From NCBI GenBank assembly GCA_903813345.2, contig CAIIXF020000002.1, positions 11,302,150 through 11,366,149 on the forward strand: a stretch of 64,000 nucleotides of DNA, written 5' to 3'. Of this stretch, positions 24,590 to 36,771 are shown piece by piece (within the stretch, counting starts at the first letter, position 1; each line of letters begins with the position of its first letter). Position numbers and translations under genes: made by a program. Source of the DNA: Owenia fusiformis (taxonomy: Eukaryota; Annelida; Polychaeta; Sabellida; Oweniidae). The notes beneath the pieces were generated by a model. That model had not been told where the DNA came from. It made no database searches and saw nothing but the letters and a program-made list of their open reading frames with translations.

Positions 24590-24880
24590 AGGTGGCCAAC
24601 AAAAATGGTGGAGTAATTTAGCCAATAGATGGCTATTATAAAAATGGCGGAAATAGAAATTTTACCAAATTTACTTTGCAAAAGGACTAAGCTTAATAAA
24701 AATGGCGGGAACTTGAAATGATCCCATATTTAACCAAATAGATGGCTCATAAAAATGGCGGGAATAGAAATTGTGCCAAATTTACCTTGCAAAATGACTG
24801 ATAAAAATGAGTGATAAAAATAGCGGGAACTTGAAATGATCCCATATTTTATCCAATAGATAACTAATAAAAGTGGAAAG
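24590..24880. repeat. Direct repeat, about 120-bp unit
   Basis: Two and a half diverged copies share AAAAATGGCGG, GAAATT.T.CCAAATTTAC.TTGCAAAA.GACT and GAACTTGAAATGATCCCATAT. No coding capacity. Confidence 0.75.
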
Positions 24881-27800
24881 AACTTTTATTGAGTAACCTT
24901 AAAACGTAGTTTGGGAAAATAATTTATACATCCTGTGGAGTATGACAAAATATTGCCCCAAATTGTTCAATAATGAGTACACATAATGAATGAAAGGTTT
25001 CTTTCAAGAAAATATGACGGGAGCAATTTGACTATCCAAAGCCGAGTGAATTCCATTTCCAATGTTAGAGATTCTCCCCTTAAAACATGATCGGCATTTC
25101 CCGCCAACACGATAGCACTTCCCGCTAAACAGGTAACGTTTACTGCAGAATATTCTCCATTGCCCGCCAAAAGGGTTGAATTTCCTTCCAAAATGATAGA
25201 TTATAAGTATGAATTGTATAAAAAGTTGAAGTGAAATTACCTTCTATTTATGAGATTAATTGTGAATGGAAAGGGAAGTGCACCTGCAACGTGGCATTCC
25301 AAAGTTATAGAAATGTGAGTAAAATATTGGCTTCGTAAAAATGAATGTAAATTGAAAAGGTAAACTCAAAATACTGGAAATTCCGATGAAAGTTGATCAA
25401 TGAGTTCCAATTAAAATATATGACCATAAATCTAGGTTGGCAATAAAATGAAAACAACTATGAAGCCAAATGAAGTAAGCAAGTGTGTAAGTATTTACCC
25501 AAGTCTCAGCTGTAGATGTTGAAGAAGCCATTGGAACACTTCATTCCCTTGCCACGTCGCAAAAGTACTACCCAGAACTATATTGGCGCGCTTACGATCA
25601 CGTGATTTGGAATCTCGAACCTCGCGAGATCCAAACGTGACCGGAAGTATCGAGCCAAAAATTGGTAAAACATTAGTTTCAGCTCAGGGGGGGGGGGATC
25701 TCCCAAAGTTCAGCCTTCGTATTCGATCACGCGGTACTCACGTGCTAGATCCATATAAGGCTTATATGACCATATAGGAATCCAACTGACCGTTGTCCGC
25801 CATTTTGAATATCATGTGACAGATCAGATAAGGTTTGTATGACCATGGAAGTTGTCCGCCATTTTGAATATCATGGTATGAGGTTCCATATCCATCCGCC
25901 CTATATAGTCCATTTAAAAACCTGTAGTATTGTTCTAAATATCACCATAGTTGGCTTCTAGGACTTCTAGGGTACCTAGTATGCCACTATTTGGTATCAA
26001 AATAAAGAGGAGGAGTTCAACTTTCATTTAAATTACGATGTAGCGATGTAGGTCAAAAATAGTTCCGACGTGAGCATGTTTACTACGCGTTTGCCCATCA
26101 TCTCAGAATTAAGGAAATGGTAGCAAACGCGAGTTACAATAAATTGACGCTGATATCTCAAAAAGTAACCCGACTCCCTATAATTTGATGTAGATCAATC
26201 GAACCCCTATATGAACAGGTACATTTTGAAATATAACACTATGTGCAAAGTATTGATATGAATTTTCTAATTTGGAGTTCGATTACGGTACTCCTACCTC
26301 ATGTGATAGATCCATATAAGGTTTGTATGACCATATAGGATGGCTAAGGGGAATCCCCGAATACGAAAGAATATGATAGTATTATGGGAGCTACTCACTT
26401 CTTCTGTTTCAGCTGAGACTAACATAATTTAATACATGGTCAATGGAAGGCTTCCAATTCCTTTGATGTTAGTCTCAGGTTTCAGCAAGGGCGAACGTAA
26501 TACCCGGAAAGTTCGCAAATTGGTTCGGCTTTTTACCGTTCGATTTTTTTACCGCATCCGATTTGAATTAGCCAATAAACATACAGATATTAGGGGTGTG
26601 AAAACTTGAAATTTTTTCTGATGATGTGTCTAACCCCAAAAGTCCAGAGTTGAATATATCAGCATATGTTGATGATTGGTAAGTAAATCAATCTATCCCC
26701 GGGAATCTATCCTTATAACGCAGGCCCGTAACTACTAACTAGAAGGGTAGCTGGGGGAGCGGAAGCTCCCCCCTGGCCAGAAATTCTTTTAAAATCATGC
26801 AGTTGTTCACCATTCTGAAAAATTTTCGCATGATTTTTAGACAAAATTGTGAAAAAGCTCCCCCCCTGGAAAAAAGCTCCCCCTCCTGGTAAAAGCTGGC
26901 TACGGGCAAGTAACGTAACATATTTCTATAGTTGAGTGAATTTCGGTCACGAACCGTTCGGAAACAACAGTTTAAACGAAGATTGTCCGCGTCCGTTTTG
27001 ATTGCGCTAACGAGAAACAAACGGGGTCTTGTCATTTGCATAATCAGGTCACCTTATACTGCGCAAAAGAGCTGGGTAAGGGGGGTAATACTGACTGGCA
27101 GAAAACGCAATCGCCACTTCCGAGTACATTTCCTCTGTTTACCCAGGCTTTACAAAAGTTAATGGTTTCAAATTCAATAATTTTTAATGATCCTCTTATT
27201 GAAATAACACAGGTGGTTCAGTGAGGTGGTCAAAATTACTTTAACGCTCCGTATCGCTAATTTTAACAACATAAGCGAGACATTTAGCATGTAAAATGTA
27301 AAATCAATCAATTTAACAAATATTTTACTGAATAGATATTCCAAAATCTGAGTTGCCCCTAAGCCACCATTCCCCATTTGTTTAACATGGGATCTGCCAT
27401 TTTTGTTAAATTTCATGAAATTCATCAATTTTGACATCAAATTTTGACCCAATGTAATGGAGATATAACATTGAAACGTTGCGGACTTAATAGGGAATAG
27501 AATCAAGATACAGATTTATTTACTTTATCGGGATTTCTTTTTGTTCCCCGCTTAGAAAATAGTCGTTCAAACAAATATGGGGGTTAACATGTAAACCTAT
27601 GAGGAAAAACACTGGTCCTTAACTTTTTTTGAGGAGTATAGAAACAGATTATTTGAATATTGTCGGGATTTTTCATGAAAATCTGAGTTCAAGACACTAA
27701 CTTCGGAATATCTTGATAACAAATCGAGGGTTTTTATCAAAAAAATGGAGGGATTTAGGTAAATATCAGAAAGACCACTAAATCGGGATTTGACAGGAAA

Positions 27801-27968
27801 TATGTAAACGTCAAAAATATAGTTTATGAGGACTTATGAGTCTCCACTCATTACTTTTGAAAGGCGGCCATCTTGAAAAAATGTCCTTGTGTAAAACTAT
27901 TTGCCCGGAAGGACACTGATGGAATGGTTCACTATATCTCTATTCCTATAGTAAAGTAGTAATAGTAA
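24881..27968. other. Non-coding stretch with small repeats
   Basis: No gene seen. Near 25745-25895 a segment of about 65 bp (ATAAGG.TTRTATGACCAT ... TTGTCCGCCATTTTGAATAT) occurs twice, with a third partial copy near 26300-26345. Near 26740-26900 lie several CTCCCCC/GGGGGAG tracts beside GCTGGCTACGGGC, the flank type discussed in the findings. Confidence 0.5.
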
Positions 27969-28418
27969 GATTCATAATTCTGTTAACAACTTGGAATCTA
28001 AAAATTGAACAATCAAAGGACGATATTGCAACAGTACTACTATGAAAAGTAGAATCAGAAATGCAAGGCCTAACTTTTGTATATTTCAGACAGTTATTTA
28101 TAATGTGAAGCAAAGCTGTAGCCTTTTATGATTTTCTACCCTTTGCATTCGCTTGACTTTACTTAAAAGAGAGCTTCGTCTGTAGTTTAACTAGACTCTG
28201 CACGCAGGGTAGGGATTTTCAGCCATGTCAATCTTTCTGAAAATAGCATGGCAGAGAAGCAAGAAAATTTAGAGGCCACACATATGATAGCCAAACTACA
28301 ATTATACAAAAGTTAGGCCAGTTGTGCATAATAAATATGTTTTTTTCATATAACATGATTGCATTGTGGTCCAATGATTGATTTTTTAGATTCAAAGTTT
28401 GTTACGGAATTATGAATC
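27969..28418. mobile_element. Foldback element, copy A
   Basis: GATTCATAATTC at the left and GAATTATGAATC at the right are inverted. Inversion continues over roughly 60-100 bp (GAATCTAAAAA / TTTTTTAGATTC). The centre shares CCTAACTTTTGTAT, AGCAAAGCTGT.GCCTTTT and ACATGGCAGAGAAG-like blocks with copy B at 28759-29145. No coding capacity. Confidence 0.7.
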
Positions 28419-28555
28419 GGACTACAGTAAAATTTGAAATGTTTGGAACCTAAAGTTCATGTCAATGCATTTGGAATGAGTAGTTTTGCTATAATTTGCA
28501 TTATAATTGTTTATTCACAAACATGGCATTGAATAATGGATATTGCATCATGAAT

Positions 28556-28727
28556 CCCGGTGTAAAAGGGTAGAAGGTATATTAATTTATGGTCCTACTC
28601 TCCATTGATTTATATGGTGACCTCTTTGTGCTCTTTCCCTTATTATCTAATACACAATCAGGGCCAGTAAGGGCCTTTAAAAGGGGGACCATAATCCCTG
28701 GGGGACCATAATTTCTTTCACACCGGG
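28556..28727. mobile_element. MITE, CCCGGTGTAAAAG family, best copy
   Basis: A 172-bp element with termini CCCGGTGTAAAAG and CTTTCACACCGGG. Internal inverted pieces (GGTCCTAC / GGACCATAAT) suggest it can fold over its length. It reveals the termini of the diverged copies at 2399, 3121 and 6575. The flanks ATGAAT / ACAATGAAT are similar, but I do not claim an exact target duplication. Confidence 0.85.
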
Positions 28728-28758
28728 ACAATGAATCTCGGATCCTGTACGTCATTAT

Positions 28759-29145
28759 AGTCAAAACAGTAATGTTTGTGAGTACTTTGAATTTAAAAAA
28801 TAAGCAATCAAATGACCATATTGAAACAGTTTATGTAAAAAAAGTAACATTTATATTTAACCTAACTTTTGTATGTTTCAGGTAGTAATGTATAATGTGC
28901 AGCAAAGCTGTGGCCTTTTGTAATTTAGGGAGTTTCAGCTTTGTTAATTTTCGCGAAAATAACATGGCAGAGAAGTATCAAAATATAAGAGGACACAGAT
29001 ATGATAGCTAAACTAGAAAACAAACTAAAATAAACAAAAGTTAGGATAAATATAAATGTTTCTATTTTTACATAAACTGTTTCAATATGGTCATTTGATT
29101 GCTATTTTTAAATTCAAAGTACTCACAAACATTACTGTTTTGACT
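28759..29145. mobile_element. Foldback element, copy B
   Basis: The terminal inverted repeats are nearly perfect over about 80 bp, starting AGTCAAAACAGTAATGTTTG on the left with its complement on the right. It shares its central blocks with copy A, 800 bp away. It is flanked on the right, almost without a gap, by the palindromic element at 29149-29546. Confidence 0.85.
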
Positions 29146-29148
29146 GTA

Positions 29149-29546
29149 AGGCCAGGGTGCATGTTGGGAAATTTTCAGCATTACTCAATTGAGTCACATG
29201 TTATTTTTCAAACGAGAATCAATCCTTCCCCACATTATCTACATCTTCCAGTTTTACACAAAGAGCATGTACAGTATGTACCTAGAAAAGACTTGTGAGA
29301 AGATTTGTTTGGTATATTGTATAAAAAACGAAAAAAATCAGTGAAAAAAATTCTGAAAATTTTCTGAATATTTTCACTGAAGTTTCTTGCTTTTTATACA
29401 CTTTATCAAAACATTCATGTCACAATTCTTTTCTAGGCATATGAGTGCAGATGTAGGCCATGTGGGGAAGGAGTGATTCTTCTTTGAAAAATAACATGTG
29501 ACTCAATTGAGGAATGCACAAAATTTCCCATCATGCACCCTGACCT
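29149..29546. mobile_element. 398-bp palindromic element with TA duplication
   Basis: The termini AGGCCAGGGTGCATG and CATGCACCCTGACCT are inverted, and the two halves pair over most of their length around a centre near 29345 (TCAGTGAAAA / TTTTCACTGA). TA flanks both ends, consistent with a TA target duplication. No coding capacity. A partial relative is at 31525-31800. Confidence 0.8.
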
Positions 29547-31524
29547 TAATGGTTGAAAATCAAAATATTGACAAATTTATGACTAAAAAGCTAAAAGATT
29601 ATTGCAGCAAATATTGAAATAAGGGTTGTCACCATATTGTATTAGCTTTGATCTCTTAGAATCCGTGAAATGATTCAGGATTTGAGATTTTTGAAAGTTT
29701 ATAATGGCGGCCAATGAAGGATTTTAGCTAGACTATATCCTCTAGTCTGAAATTATTTTGAAATTTGAAATGAAAATATTCAGACTATAGCCCACCTATG
29801 TTAAAATTTGGGATTGAAAATTATTTGTTTACATAGGAAGTGCCATTCAAAATGGCCGATTGGGTAGATTAATTTACATATTTGTTACTTCCCCTAGCTT
29901 TATTTCCATTTGACAATACACTGTGTTACTTTTTATAGCATTTATTTGTACCTTACTACTTAATTGAATTGTTATAATGCTTATTTTTTGGAAGTTAAGT
30001 TTCCTAAAATTGATAATTGTGTGCAGGAAATTTCCTGTTTTTTCCCACAGGAGGGACATAATGATCAATAGACTGAATTCTCAAGAAATTCAGTCTATTG
30101 GATATAGACTAGGATTTTAGCTAACATCGAAAATTAAATTATTAAAAGGCCGAAAGATCTCTGGATGGATTTTGCTGTTTTATATGTCAAAAATCAACAC
30201 ATCGTTGGTTGTAAAAAGGAACCGTTGAATCCTAAGAAAATAAATGAAATGCTAAAAAGTTATAAGATTTTAAATTTTGATGAAGACTGCTCTCCATTGA
30301 AATCTTAGGACCATGAAATGTCGATTTACACGCATGCGTTGTGGCGTTATTTCCATTATTCTAGGCCGACAGCATAAGTTGCAAATGGAATGCCTCTGTC
30401 CCAAATGATCTCACTTCAAAAAATTCTGAAATCAACATGTTTTTTCATTTCCTGTTTGGTGTAAATTTATGATAAGTACCCCAAGAAATGGTTTTCCTTT
30501 TTATAGTAAACCTGGTAATAGGTCAATGGTTACTAATGTAAATGGCGATATTTCATTGAAAAACAATCAAAATGGCTGCCTTTTCAGTTTCCCCATATTA
30601 TTTTTTCTCAAATTTCTCAACAACACTGAATTGCCCAGCAGAATGCTTTGATTTGATCAATCAACACAAGATGCAACGAGAATACATTGTAGAAAAAAAT
30701 AAGAAAGTTCACACAAAATTTAGATGATGTTCACAAATATGACGTTTGTAAAATGCAACTTCAACTTGATACTTCTTTAGAAATATCTAGTAACTTATAC
30801 GTACATGAAGCTTATACTATTTACTTTATACACATGAAGGTAATTAATCGTTAGGGCTATTAAATCAATGAGAATTATTACAAAATTTGGGATAAATTCT
30901 TACCATGTCTTTGACCGCCATTGTATCCTTCTTCATTGTCCTTCAATCAAGAATCTGATTGGTTGTATAGGAAATGGCGGGAAATTATAGGGAGCATACA
31001 TGTTTGCATAATAAATGAGAGCAAGTGATCACGGTGGGTAATACTGACGCACCAATCATTTGTCCATCATTTGTCTGACGCTACTAGGTCTACTAGTGCG
31101 TGAGATGTCAAACGTTACTTCCTGCGAAAGCTATGTGGATTTTGATACTATAAGTTTCAAAATCTAACATGGCTCTCGAAGTGAGTAAGTCAAACGTAAT
31201 GCACCTCCCTAACACATCTAGAATTGCAGTGCATTGCGATGGCCAATATGGGTCAAAATAACCCTTTTCTAGCAAAATATTTTTGGTCGTAAAACATACG
31301 TTTTTGCTTTTCAAATTAAGTATGACTAAATGCTCGAATAATGTCTGGATACGATGCTTTGAGTAAAGTTGCAAATTGGTAATTTATTAAATCTAAAAAT
31401 TCAGGTAAAAACTCACCTCTAGGAGATCATCATGGAGCCACCCCGTTTCAGACCCATCGGCTAATCTTATTTATTTATTCCGTTTTTGTTATAAAGCCAT
31501 GTATATCTTATGCGCTCAAGGTAC
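29547..31524. other. Non-coding stretch with one strong hairpin
   Basis: No gene seen. At about 30064-30100 the stem CAATAGACTGAATT pairs perfectly with AATTCAGTCTATTG over a 7-base loop. Surrounding sequence (GGATATAGACTAGGATTTTAGCTA) is inverted relative to about 29720-29745, so this is probably the right end of a decayed foldback element. A segment at 30370-30405 (GCAAATGGAATGCCTCTGTC) recurs at 33934-33960. Confidence 0.5.
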
Positions 31525-31800
31525 TGCATGTTCGGAATTTTGCTGCATTCCTCAATTGAGTCACATGTTATTTTTCAAATAGGAAATACTCCTTCTCCAC
31601 ATTGTCTACATCTTTCATGTTTGCACAAATAGTGCACGGATGAACCTAGGAAAGATTGGTGAGAAGATTTGTTTTGTAAAACGTATAATAAACGAGAAAA
31701 TTCGATGACAGAAGTCATTGAACTTTCTTGTTTCTTATACATTTTACAAAAAAATATTCTACAGATTTTTCTAGCTTGCTTGCCAAAAGCAACATTTTCC
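31525..31800. mobile_element. Partial relative of the 29.1-kb palindromic element
   Basis: It shares CTCAATTGAGTCACATGTTA, TTTTTCAAA, CTCC..CTCCACATTGTCTACATC and GTGAGAAGATTTGTTTTGTA with 29185-29320, in the same order. Its second half is an internal inverted copy rather than the far end. Confidence 0.7.
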
Positions 31801-32053
31801 ACCTTCTATGATATGCAGCCGGCTTCTTCAAAGATGTTGGAAACTTGTATGTTGAACTTGTGCTTTCTTCCGCGCTTTATCGTGTCTAGGTTGTTTTCAG
31901 TTTTGAACAGAATACTCAATCGGGCGCCGGCCGATGAATCGGAGCAAAAGTGACCCAGACATAACTCAGCTGCATCCACTTATGAATAACCTCTGTTCCA
32001 TTTACACAACGCCTGAAGCTTATATCCCTACGCTCAAACATCAAAAGCACATA

Positions 32054-33003
32054 ATCACGCCTTACCATCGCGTAAGCAGGCGTCACCGTACAGCGTCAAA
32101 AAATAGCGGAGTACAGTTTTCTGTACGGTAACGCAAATTAACTGCTTTGAAGCAAAAACTATGACAAGGGTTCAAAAAAATTAATTTGATGAAAACTAAT
32201 ACGATTTCATGTGAAATAAAAACAGCATTCTCTTAGTAGTGTTGTCGCGATTAATCGATACATCGCGATATACATCGCCAAAGCTGATTCTGGCGATGCA
32301 TCGATGTCTGAAACAAAACATCGATGTTTTTAAAAAAAATTGAATTTGCTAAAAATCACCCTTTCTTATCTTATTTTGACGCAAATCGCTTACCTTTCTC
32401 ATGACTTATTTCATTTTCCAATGTTTTCTGATATTCTTTCGCTTTAAAACTGCTTTAGCTAGTCGAAATGAACCATTAATCTAAAAAAATTACTTTTTAC
32501 TTTCATTTCACCGTTACTAGAAGTTCCCGTATGTACCAGCGTACTCTAATTAATTTGTTCTGTTCGGTATTTTAGTGCATTAGCGTTCGGTATTTCAGTG
32601 CACTTTTCTCGGACTTTTTCTCGATGTACATCGCGACGTGCATCGATGTTTACTCCTGAAAATTGCCGATGCATCGATGTACGATTATGGCACATCGCGA
32701 CAACACTATCTCTTAGAAATGGTTTTAACTTACTGATTATGATAAACGTTTTACGAGCACTGTTCGGATTTTTTCTGAGTGAATCGGCCCACATAATCGA
32801 CCCAAGTGAAAAAAGGTTGTTTTTCACATTTCGTTTGGTTATTATTTTCCCTGCCGTCTGAGAGTATGGATTATTTTTATGAAAATATGTATTTGTTGAT
32901 TACACATTTTAGAACGGGCGAAGATTCAGCAAACAACCATGCATTATGTATATTTAAAAAAGATCAAATTTGTACGGTGACGCACCAGCTGTACGGTGAC
33001 GCT
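32054..33003. mobile_element. Left arm of a large inverted repeat
   Basis: Outside the nested MITE, this arm is about 470 bp and is the inverted copy of 33383-33858. It starts ATCACGCC.TACCATCGCG and ends GTACGGTGACGC. The motif GCGTCACCGTACAG occurs inverted near both ends of the arm, as transposon termini would. No coding capacity. Confidence 0.85.
32237..32708. mobile_element. hAT-like MITE, 472 bp, nested in the left arm
   Basis: The termini TAGTGTTGTCGCGA and CGCGACAACACTA are inverted. The element is flanked by an exact 8-bp direct repeat, TCTCTTAG (32229-32236 and 32709-32716). The right arm of the surrounding inverted repeat carries the same site once, without the element, so it is a preserved empty site. 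An 8-bp duplication is characteristic of hAT transposons. The interior is rich in CATCGATG-type repeats and has no transposase. Confidence 0.92.
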
Positions 33004-33382
33004 ATGCTTTGATGAACTAAATGAGACTAAGATTGTATGAAATGGAAACTCTGGAGTATGATCATTTGTTCATATATAGCGCATGGGCGCTACAGTTCAA
33101 CGATATCTTCCACCGCTTAATGGAAGGTTACTGGAAATGTATGATACGGTAAAGATCATGAAACCAAAAACACTCATGTTGCTATGTTATTGATGTTTTA
33201 AAACAAGGGATGTCACAAGTAAATCTCATCTTGCTTCATACTTCCTGTCCGCCATCTTAAATACGAAGGTGACGGCTGTAACCTTCGCTTGATACTTACC
33301 AGTGATAATGTACATGTAGATCTGACGCTTCTTTACCTCTTGTTCGAACAGTAAGCTTAGAGCACTTCATAAAATCTAAGGA

Positions 33383-33858
33383 AGCGTCACCGTACAGCTG
33401 ATGCGTCACCGTATATATAGTTCTGATCTTTTTTGAATAAATACACTGAATGATTTTTTGCCGAATATTCATCTGTTCTAAAATGTGTAGATAACAAATA
33501 CATATTCTCATAAAAATAATCCATACTCTCAGACGACAGGGAAAATAATAACCAAACGAAAAGTGAAAAAAAAATATTTTTCTCTCGAGTCGATTATGTG
33601 GGCCGATCCAGTCAGAAAAAATCCGAGCAGTGCTCGAAAAACTTTTATCATAATTAGAAAGTTAAAACCATTCCTAAGAGAATGCTGTTTTTATTACACC
33701 CGAAATCGTATTTATTTTCATCTAATTAATCTTTTTAAAACCCTCATTATAGTTTTTGCTTCAACTCAGTTAATTTTCGTCACCGTACAGAAAACTGTAC
33801 TACTGTATTTTTTTGACGCTGTACGGTGACGCCTGCTTACGCGATGGTTAGGCGTGAT
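33383..33858. mobile_element. Right arm of a large inverted repeat
   Basis: A 476-bp inverted copy of the left arm, with GCGTCACCGTACAG near its inner end and TGTACGGTGACGCC near its outer end. The two arms are separated by about 380 bp of unrelated sequence (33004-33382). It holds the empty target site CTAAGAGA that dates the hAT-like insertion after formation of the repeat. Confidence 0.85.
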
Positions 33859-35848
33859 AATTGTAAATTACAAGTATGTGAAGTGAACTGAACATGAACA
33901 TGAACACATTTTATCCATAAAACAAAAAAATGTTGCAAATGGAATGCCTCTGTCCCAAATGAATTTGTGATTCAATAATTTGTTCTTCAATTGATTTAGT
34001 TTTTAAAGCTAAAAAACAATTTTCAGTTAGAATTTTCCAGTTAGAATTTACCATAGTGTAAACAAAGATCAAAAATATGCAAATCAGGGAGTAGGTATGT
34101 TTATTGCAGTTATACTTCACGTGCATAAATATATTGATCATTAGGGGCATGTACTACAAGGGACCATTTCAAAGGTACAACTAAGCTTTTATATTTAGTA
34201 TTCAACTAAAAAGTCTAAATCACTATCATTGCTTGAACCTGTTTCGAGCTTGATGATTACAGGGTCCACGATTGTCTACTTATACAGAGCTCTGTTAATG
34301 AATCAAAAATGGCAGTTATGAAAAGGAAAATAGATCGCTTTTCAATTCATTTTTCAAATTTTTTCTTTCTCTGGGAATGATATTGAATTTGCAAAGCTCG
34401 TATCATTTTTAGTAATACATTGGGTCCTAAGGTCCTACTTTGAGCTATTTAGCTATGGAACTAGTTAAACTGACTGGAGGTCAAAACAGAACTCTGTTAT
34501 CTTGGTTCAAAAAATGTTTAAAATCCAGTATAGTTTTGTCACTTCCTGTTTTGTCATTTCCTGTTAAGTACCACGAGACCTTAACCCCCTAAATTTCCTC
34601 TTGCGGGGCCACCGCAACACTTCATATCGGATCTGAATGAACCATATCAAAGAATAATTGATAGAGTCAGTGTGGAACGGCAAGAAATGGAGCTTATCAA
34701 ATGTGCTTGCACTCCCCCTTCATTAATTTATTTCGATTTGTATAACGTATGGAAACTAACTTTAAGAAATGAGAAATGTCATTAGTGTTGTGATAATAAC
34801 GTCCTTTATACCTATTCGTTACAGGTCGTGTAGACGATTGTTGCCTGATGGTGATGATGCGCCTTTTTAATAGATCTCATATCTTGGAAGCGTATCAGTC
34901 CAAAAAAATACGAGAAGACCTAACATAGTTTGCCATCCACTGCGCCTATTCCTTTGGCGATTCAGTTGTAAATTTTCTCTTAAAAAATAAATGTTCCAAA
35001 TTTGTTGACTTTTCTTGCAGAAATCGCCTACTCCCCCTCCATCCATTTTGTACGATCACTGGGTGTGACTTTTTTGAACGTGAAGAAACATTAATTTTTT
35101 CTCAAATAAAGTTTGCAAATTCAATTTTTGCCTGACTTGTATCTTTTGAGAGAACTCATCAAATATATGGACATTCTGTCAAACGACTTGCGACAAACCT
35201 ATCAGTTCCTATTGGAATGACGTTTTTCAAAACTTGTGTGTATTAAATATTTTCCATTACTTGCATGTATGTGCTCTTAAGATAATTAGGAGACTAAAAT
35301 AAGCAAAAATGTGAGTCCAAATGAGAGAAAACAAAAATAAGTTTGCCTCCCGGGGTTTTCATGTATGCTTCCTTGAATCAAACACTTTCAAATTGTGTGA
35401 TTCGATTGTATGAACGTATTTCCAAAATGTAGCCCTTGTGTCCTTTGATTGAAACATTGTTCTCCATTCAATCTTTTTACTCAAGATAAAATTATACATC
35501 TCACATATTTCCATTTTTACACAAACCTCAAATATCTTTTTAGGTAATCAAAAAACGATAAATTCCTGAAATACTGCAAAAAACTAACTCAAAATTGGTG
35601 AGTTCGAGTTTTATTAGGCGAGATTTTTTTAGGGTGTGGGGTTCGCACGAACCCTCCGAACCCCCTCTCCATACGGCTCAGTTACAAAATGATCAAAGAC
35701 AAGGGTAAATACTATAAGCTAGATATAGTAGAAGTTAGACTAGGCAAATTTAATGTTTTAAAGGCCCCGTGCAAAGTAAAAATATAGCTTAATTATTCAA
35801 ATATTACTTTTCGTGACTTGAAAACCCTATTTACGACATTGCTTTGGA
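33859..35848. other. AT-rich non-coding stretch
   Basis: I see no gene or well-defined repeat. Confidence 0.5.
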
Positions 35849-36771
35849 TACAGGGTGTTAAAAAAAACGCAACCCAAAGAAATCGCGATATCTTGGAAAA
35901 TACTAATCCAATTATGTTCATATTTTCAGAAAAGAAAGAAGAGACTGTGTATGTATAGCCCCTGTTGTTAGTTAGTTGTAAAACATGATGTCTTGGACAC
36001 TTCCTCAAAAGACAGTTGTACTAGCAAAATACGAAAAACATGAATGGAAAATAACTATATCTTGGAAAATACTAATTCAATTATGTTTATTTTTTCAGGA
36101 AAAGAAAGAAGAGACTGTGTATGTATAGCTCCTGTTGTCAGGAAGTTGTAAAACATGATGCCTTGGACACCTGCTCAAATGACAGTTGTACTAGGAAAAT
36201 ATGAAAACGCAGTCAGAGGTGACTGCCACAGCAATAAAACCAAACAAATAACTTTCTAACCATGGTGTTTTGGCACTTCAGATTTGGCACAAATTATCCT
36301 TATTCAATGTGTGGTTGATTTGTGAAGTTTCATCAAAATCACTCCAGGGACTTTATAGTCAGGGTCAAAATGCCTTCTTAAGTCTCCCTGAACCAGGGCG
36401 TCTGACTGCGATTTCAAAGCATTTCAACCATGACAGTGAAGTCCCTGAAGTGATTTTAGTTTCACTCTACAGATTTATCATACAGTGAATGAAGATGGTT
36501 TGTGCCAAATTTGAAGAGCCAAAACACTATGGTTAGGAAGTTATTTAATTTTTTTGCGATTGCAGTCACCCCTGACTGCGTTTTTCGCATTTTGCTAGTA
36601 CAAATATTTTTTGAGCAGGTGTCCAAGGCATCATGTTTTACGACTTACCATTGACAGGAGCTATACATACACAGTCTCTTCTTTATTTCCTGAAAATATG
36701 AACAGAATTGAACCAGTATTTTTCAACATATAGCAATTTCTTTGGGTTGCGTTTTTTTTGAACACCCTGTA
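35849..36771. mobile_element. 923-bp TACAGGGTG-ended inverted-repeat element
   Basis: The left end TACAGGGTGTTAAAAAAAAC and the right end GTTTTTTTTGAACACCCTGTA are inverted, and pairing continues for more than 300 bp. In the left arm a block of about 175 bp (ATATCTTGGAAAATACTAAT to GTACTAG.AAAATA) is duplicated in tandem. There is no transposase frame. The ends are of the type found on Tc1/mariner-like MITEs. Confidence 0.85.
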
